Assembly: GCF_000959445.1 (NCBI RefSeq)
Contig: NZ_CP009630.1
Location: 434,001 to 498,000, forward strand
Direction of reading: 5' to 3'
Length of the DNA stretch: 64,000 bases
Source: Burkholderia vietnamiensis LMG 10929
GTDB taxonomy: Bacteria; Pseudomonadota; Gammaproteobacteria; Burkholderiales; Burkholderiaceae
Shown here: positions 59,376 through 64,000 of the stretch, piece after piece
Layout: the number at the start of each line of letters is the position of its first letter
Numbering within the stretch: the first letter of the stretch is position 1
Made by a program: the position numbers and the translations under genes
The notes under the pieces: model-generated
What the model saw: the letters and a program-made list of their open reading frames with translations, nothing else
Told to the model about the DNA's origin: nothing
Databases searched by the model: none

Positions 59376-62300
59376 GCCAGACCACGCAAGGCGCGCGTTT
59401 CACCGACATCTTCGTGCGGCGGCCGGTGCTGTCGATCGTCTGCAGCCTGCTGATCCTGCTGGTGGGCCTGCGCTCGCTCGGTGCGCTGCCGGTGCGCCAG
59501 TATCCGATGCTGGAGAGCGCGACGATCAGCGTCGAGACGGCCTATCCCGGTGCGTCGCAGGCATTGATGCAGGGCTTCGTGACGACGCCGATCGCCCAGT
59601 CGATCGCGACCGCGGACGGCATCGAGTATTTGACCTCCACGTCCACGCAGGGCAAGAGCGTCGTGAAGGCGCGGCTGCGCCTGAATGCGAACGCCGATCG
59701 CGCGATGACGGAAATCATGGCGAAGGTGCAGGAGGTCAAGTACAAGATGCCCGAAGGCGCGTACGACTCCGTGATCACCAAGCTGACCGACGCGCCCACG
59801 GCCGTGATGTATCTGGGCTTTTCGAGCGATACGTTGTCGATCCCCGAGATCACCGACTACGTGGTGCGCGTGGCGCAGCCGCTCGTCACCACGGTGCCGG
59901 GCGTCGCGTCCGCCGACATCGTCGGCGGCCAGAATCTCGCGATGCGCGTCTGGCTCGACGCGTCGCGGCTCGCCGCGCACGGGCTGTCGGCCGGCGATGT
60001 CGCGGCCGCGCTGAAGGCGAACAACGTGCAGGCTGCGCCGGGCCAGTTGAAGGGCGCGCTGACCGTCGCCGACATTTCCGCGAACACCGATCTGACCGAC
60101 GTCGGCGCGTTCGGCAACCTCGTCGTGAAATCGGAGGCGAACGGCAGTTTCGTGCGCTTGCGCGACGTCGCGACGATCGAGCTGGGCAGCCAGCAATACA
60201 ACGCGAGCGCGCTGATGAACGGGCACCGCGCGGTCAACATAGCGATCAACGCGACGCCGTCGGGCAACCCGCTCGACATCGTGCGCGGCGTGCAGGCGTT
60301 GCTGCCGACGATGGAGCGCAGCAAGCCGGCCAGCATCAGGATCGGCGATGTGTTCGACGTCGCGCGCTTCGTCAACGCGTCGATCGACGAGGTGCGCGAG
60401 ACCATCATCGAGGCGATCGCGATCGTCGTGGTCGTGATCTTCCTGTTCCTCGGCTCGTTCCGTGCGGTCGTGATCCCGGTCGTGACGATTCCGCTCGCGC
60501 TCGTCGGCTCCGCCGCGCTGATGCTGGCCGCGGGCTTCTCGCTGAATCTGCTCACGTTGCTCGCGATGGTGCTGGCGATCGGGCTCGTCGTGGACGACGC
60601 GATCGTCGTCGTCGAGAACATTCACCGGCACATCGAATCCGGCGAGCCGCCCGCGCGCGCGGCGCTGCTCGGCGCGCGCGAGATCGCGTCGCCGGTGATC
60701 GTGATGACCATCACGCTTGTTGCGGTGTATGCGCCGATCGGGCTGATGGGCGGGCTGACCGGTTCGTTGTTCCGCGAGTTCGCTTTCACGCTCGCGGGGG
60801 CGGTGTGCGTGTCCGCGGTGATCGCGTTGACGCTCTCGCCGATGCTCAGCTCGCTGCTGCTCGACAGCCGGATGTCGGAGGGCCGTGTCGCGCGGGCGAT
60901 CGAACACACGCTGTCGCGCGTCACGCACGCGTACCGGCGCCTGCTGCATGCGAGCCTCGGCGCGCGGCCGGCGGTGCTGGTGTTCGGAGCGGGCGTCCTG
61001 TTGGGCATCGGCCTGCTGTTCAGCGGCGTGAAGCGCGAACTGGCGCCGCAGGAGGACCAGGGCTCGATCATGCTGCAGGTGAAGGCACCGCAGTACGCGA
61101 ATCTGGACTACCTCGAACGCTACGCGCCGCAGATCGAGAAGGTGTTCCGCTCGCTGCCGGAAGCGGATACCAGCTTCGTGTTGAACGGTGTCGGCGGCGC
61201 GAATCTCGGCTTCGCCGGCGTGAACCTCGTCGACTGGTCGAAGCGCACGCGCAGTGCGGCCGACCTGCAGGCGCGGGTGCAGGCGGGCGCGAACGCGATC
61301 GCCGGCGACCAGGTGTTCACGTTCCTGCTGCCGTCGCTGCCCGCGTCGAGCGGCGGCCTGCCGATCCAGATGGTGCTGCGCGCGCCGGCCGATTTCAACG
61401 GCATCTTCGCGACGATGGACAAATTGAAGGCTGCCGCGTCGAAGAGCGGGCTGTTCGCGGTGGTCGACAGCGATCTGACGTTCGACAGCCGTGCGGTCGG
61501 CGTAACGATCGACCGCAACCAGGCGAATGCGCTCGGCGTGACGATGAAGGACATCGCCGATACGCTCGCGGTGCTCGTGGGCGAGAACTACGTGAACCGC
61601 TTCGATCACGACGGCCGCTCGTACGACGTGATTCCGCAGGTCGCGCGCGCCGAGCGCCTGTCGTCGGACATGCTGAACCGCTACTACGTGAAGACGCGCG
61701 GCGGCAAGATGGTGGCGCTGTCGACCGTCGTGCGCGTGTCGAACGGCAGCCAGGCCAACGCGCTCACGCAGTTCAATCAGATGAACTCGGCGACCCTGTC
61801 GGCGGTGGCCGCGCCGGGCGTGACGATGGGGCAAGCGGTCGAGTTTCTGCAGAAACAGCCGCTGCCGGCCGGCTACGAGATCGACTGGCTCGGCGAATCG
61901 CGGCAGTACGTGCAGGAAGGCAACCGGCTGACGGTCACGTTCGTATTCGCGCTCGTCGTGATCTTTCTGGTGCTCGCCGCGCAGTTCGAGAGCCTGCGCG
62001 ATCCACTGGTGATCCTCGTGTCGGTGCCGCTGTCGGTGTGCGGCGCGTTGGTGCCTCTGTACCTCGGCTTCGCGACGCTGAACATCTATACGCAGATCGG
62101 GCTCGTGACGCTGATCGGCCTGATTTCCAAGCACGGGATCCTGATGGTGAGCTTCGCGAACGAACTGCAACGCACGCAGCACCTCGACCGCCGCGCGGCG
62201 ATCGAGCACGCGGCCGCGGTACGGCTGCGGCCGATCCTCATGACGACGGCCGCGATGGTCGCCGGGCTCGTGCCGCTGATTTTCGCACGCGGCGCGGGCG

Positions 62301-62458
62301 CGGCCAGCCGCTTCGCGATCGGGATCACGGTCTCGACCGGCATGCTGGTCGGTACGCTGTTCACGCTGTTCGTGCTGCCGACCGTGTACACGCTGATCGC
62401 GAAGCGCCATCGCGAGGCGGCGAACAGCGAGCGCGCCCGCGTGCTGGAGACCGTATGA
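59372..62458 (+). CDS. RND efflux pump (HAE1 family, inner membrane)
   Basis: Proton-driven multidrug pump of 1028 residues with twelve helices and two large periplasmic loops. Proton-relay aspartates are Asp408/Asp409 in AIGLVVDDAIVVVENIHRH, equal to 407/408 of MexB. The N-terminus FTDIFVRRPVLSIVCSLLILLVG and the end of the second half LISKHGILMVSFANELQ are typical. Gene order adaptor, pump, channel with ATGA overlaps is complete. The substrate is unknown. It directly follows the oxygenase-ligase operon, so self-resistance or product export is possible. Confidence 0.95.
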   Translation: MSQTTQGARFTDIFVRRPVLSIVCSLLILLVGLRSLGALPVRQYPMLESATISVETAYPGASQALMQGFVTTPIAQSIATADGIEYLTSTSTQGKSVVKARLRLNANADRAMTEIMAKVQEVKYKMPEGAYDSVITKLTDAPTAVMYLGFSSDTLSIPEITDYVVRVAQPLVTTVPGVASADIVGGQNLAMRVWLDASRLAAHGLSAGDVAAALKANNVQAAPGQLKGALTVADISANTDLTDVGAFGNLVVKSEANGSFVRLRDVATIELGSQQYNASALMNGHRAVNIAINATPSGNPLDIVRGVQALLPTMERSKPASIRIGDVFDVARFVNASIDEVRETIIEAIAIVVVVIFLFLGSFRAVVIPVVTIPLALVGSAALMLAAGFSLNLLTLLAMVLAIGLVVDDAIVVVENIHRHIESGEPPARAALLGAREIASPVIVMTITLVAVYAPIGLMGGLTGSLFREFAFTLAGAVCVSAVIALTLSPMLSSLLLDSRMSEGRVARAIEHTLSRVTHAYRRLLHASLGARPAVLVFGAGVLLGIGLLFSGVKRELAPQEDQGSIMLQVKAPQYANLDYLERYAPQIEKVFRSLPEADTSFVLNGVGGANLGFAGVNLVDWSKRTRSAADLQARVQAGANAIAGDQVFTFLLPSLPASSGGLPIQMVLRAPADFNGIFATMDKLKAAASKSGLFAVVDSDLTFDSRAVGVTIDRNQANALGVTMKDIADTLAVLVGENYVNRFDHDGRSYDVIPQVARAERLSSDMLNRYYVKTRGGKMVALSTVVRVSNGSQANALTQFNQMNSATLSAVAAPGVTMGQAVEFLQKQPLPAGYEIDWLGESRQYVQEGNRLTVTFVFALVVIFLVLAAQFESLRDPLVILVSVPLSVCGALVPLYLGFATLNIYTQIGLVTLIGLISKHGILMVSFANELQRTQHLDRRAAIEHAAAVRLRPILMTTAAMVAGLVPLIFARGAGAASRFAIGITVSTGMLVGTLFTLFVLPTVYTLIAKRHREAANSERARVLETV

Positions 62459-62505
62459 CGATGCAATCTGCAACGCGTGCCGCGACGGGACGCAACGAGG
62501 GCAAC

Positions 62506-63978
62506 ATGAATGGATTTCGCATGGCGGCCGCCGCGGCGCTCGCGCTGTTCGCCACCGGCTGCACGATGGCGCCGCATTACACGCGGCCCGACGCGCCCGT
62601 CGCGCAGGCGTACCCGGCCGGCGGCGTCTACGCGACACAGCCCGCTGCGGCCGGCACGCGCAGCGCCAACGGCCAGGCGGCGAGCGCCATCGGCTGGCGC
62701 GAATTCTTCGCCGATCCGCGCCTGCAGCGGCTGATCGAGATCGCGCTGAACAACAACCGCGACCTGCGCGTCGCGGTGCTGAACATCGAGGCGTCGCGCG
62801 CGCAGTACCAGATCACGCGCGCGGGGCTGTTCCCGACCCTCGACGGCACCGGCTCCGGCAACATCCAGCGCTATCCCGCGGGCGTGTCGACGACGCGCCA
62901 GCCGCTCATCACGCGCACCTACAGCGTCGGGCTTTCCGCGTCCTGGGAGCTCGACCTGTTCGGCCGCGTGCAGAGCCTGAAGGATCAGGCGCTCGCGCAG
63001 TATCTGTCGACCTCGTATGCACGGCAGGCCACCGAGATCTCGCTCGTGTCGCAGGTCGCGGACCAGTATCTGACGTTGCTGTCGACCGAGGACCTGCTGA
63101 AGGTCACGGAGAACACGCTGAAGACCGCGCAGGCGTCGTACGACCTGACCAAGCTGCAGTTCGACAATGGTACGGGCTCCGAGCTCGATCTGCGTCAGGC
63201 GCAGACGGTCGTCGAGCAGGCGCTCGCGAACCAGCAGGCGCAGGCGCGTGCGCGGGCGCAGGCGGTGAATGCGCTGGTGCTGCTGATCGGCGAGCCGCTG
63301 CCTGACGATCTGCCGGCCGGCATGTCGCTCGACGCGCAGAACCTGCTCACCGACGTGCCGGCGGGCCTGCCGTCGGATCTGCTCACGCGTCGTCCCGACG
63401 TGATGCAGGCCGAGCAGACGCTGCTGGCCGCGAACGCGAACATCGGCGCGGCGCGCGCGGCGTTCTTCCCGCGCATTTCGCTGACGGCCGCGTTCGGCAC
63501 GGCGAGCCCGACGCTCGGCGGGCTGTTCAAGGCCGGCACGGCGGCGTGGTCGTTCGCGCCGCAGCTGACGATGCCGATCTTCGAAGGCGGGCAGAACATC
63601 GCGAACCTGAACCTCGCGAACGTGCAGAAGCGCATCGAGATCGCGAACTACGAGAAGGCGATCCAGTCGGCGTTCCGCGAGGTGTCGGACGGTCTTGCCG
63701 CGTGCGGCACGTACGACTTGCAGATCGCCGCGCTCGAGCGCAACGAGCACGCGCAGCAGCGTCGCTTCGATCTGTCGGACCTGCGTTACAAGAACGGCGT
63801 CGACAGCTACCTGTCGGTGCTGACCGCGCAGACGGATCTGTATTCCGCGCAGCAGTCGCTGATCAGCGCGCGCCTCGCGCGCTGGACCAACCTCGTCGAT
63901 CTGTATCGTGCGCTGGGCGGCGGCTGGATCCAGCACGCCGGCGAGACGCCGCGCGCGCCGGATGCGTCGGCCGATTAG
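62506..63978 (+). CDS. Outer-membrane efflux lipoprotein (NodT/OprM family)
   Basis: TolC-like channel of 490 residues from the chosen ATG. The signal peptide AAAAALALFATGC ends with a lipobox at Cys19, as in OprM. Two outer-membrane efflux domains follow, with internal repeats (IGWREFFADPRLQRLIEIALNNNRDLRVA, and LLTRRPDVMQAEQTLLAANANIGAARAAFFPRISL). Alternative starts at 62455 and 62461 overlap the pump gene and add 15-17 residues; I chose 62506 because GAGGG precedes it and it gives a normal signal peptide, but coupling from 62455 is possible. Last gene of the RND operon. Confidence 0.93.
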   Translation: MNGFRMAAAAALALFATGCTMAPHYTRPDAPVAQAYPAGGVYATQPAAAGTRSANGQAASAIGWREFFADPRLQRLIEIALNNNRDLRVAVLNIEASRAQYQITRAGLFPTLDGTGSGNIQRYPAGVSTTRQPLITRTYSVGLSASWELDLFGRVQSLKDQALAQYLSTSYARQATEISLVSQVADQYLTLLSTEDLLKVTENTLKTAQASYDLTKLQFDNGTGSELDLRQAQTVVEQALANQQAQARARAQAVNALVLLIGEPLPDDLPAGMSLDAQNLLTDVPAGLPSDLLTRRPDVMQAEQTLLAANANIGAARAAFFPRISLTAAFGTASPTLGGLFKAGTAAWSFAPQLTMPIFEGGQNIANLNLANVQKRIEIANYEKAIQSAFREVSDGLAACGTYDLQIAALERNEHAQQRRFDLSDLRYKNGVDSYLSVLTAQTDLYSAQQSLISARLARWTNLVDLYRALGGGWIQHAGETPRAPDASAD

Positions 63979-64000
63979 CGCCCGGCGTGGTCATCCGGCT

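Noticed and set aside
58703..62638. 1311-codon minus-strand open frame
   Set aside because: Antisense to the RND adaptor and pump.

Overview
The window is high-GC DNA with short gene spacing and many ATGA stop/start overlaps. The combination of a divergent penR/class A beta-lactamase pair, a ygiW-qseBC locus, an adiA/adiC pair, a solitary mreB paralogue and many LysR-type regulators fits a Burkholderia, most likely of the B. cepacia complex and possibly a secondary chromosome. Species and replicon are inference from gene content. No ribosomal RNA, intact tRNA, IS element, CRISPR array or prophage was seen.

Layout. 1-2811: 3' end of a valine-catabolic operon (mmsB, enoyl-CoA hydratase, 3-hydroxyisobutyryl-CoA hydrolase). 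3136-6358: secreted RNase T2, an isochorismatase-fold protein that appears to lack its Lys and Cys, a small acidic protein and an alpha/beta hydrolase. 6585-11796: minus-strand cluster of D-serine dehydratase, amidase, LysR and MFS transporter. 12233-14125: a MerR regulator with two TipAS-like domains fused to a methyltransferase. 14276-17061: a LysE exporter, then a roughly 1.1 kb scar flanked by two copies of the 3' end of glsA and carrying a small hydrophobic peptide gene and a decayed tRNA, then glsA. 17282-25688: RstAB-like two-component system, PlpD-like type Vd autotransporter phospholipase, MreB paralogue, amylo-alpha-1,6-glucosidase-like enzyme and a small protein. 25689-29684: penR/penA and a tiny membrane gene among nine copies of a 65-78 bp repeat with a fixed-geometry dyad resembling two facing DnaA boxes. 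29685-39207: qseCB/ygiW, RpiR regulator, isocitrate lyase-family enzyme, YodC-like protein, cytochrome P450 preceded by fifteen 8-bp repeats, superinfection-immunity-like protein, rhodanese/FtrA and a TPR-like protein. 39283-49785: AdiA/AdiC acid-resistance pair, M20 peptidase, LDH2-type oxidoreductase, TfoX-domain protein, NnrU, TauE/SafE permease, DUF488 and DUF2945. 50686-52153: alpha/beta hydrolase and MarR, divergent. 52232-58171: LysR, Fe(II)/2-oxoglutarate oxygenase, AMP-forming ligase, T_hemolysin-family protein, Bcr/CflA transporter and DoxX protein, ending at a strong terminator. 58278-63978: complete RND tripartite efflux operon.

How the genes work together. The best candidate for an undescribed system is 52232-58113. 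One gene set joins an oxidising enzyme, an acyl-activating enzyme whose A10 lysine is replaced by arginine, a GNAT-like protein of the T_hemolysin family and a drug-type exporter under a LysR regulator, and an efflux pump follows directly. It looks like a compact small-molecule pathway without carrier protein, NRPS or PKS. The second candidate is the nine-copy dyad repeat around the beta-lactamase locus. The third is the scar beside glsA, which has the geometry expected when an element integrates at the 3' end of a gene. All starts, families and functions were read from sequence motifs by eye; no database search was possible.
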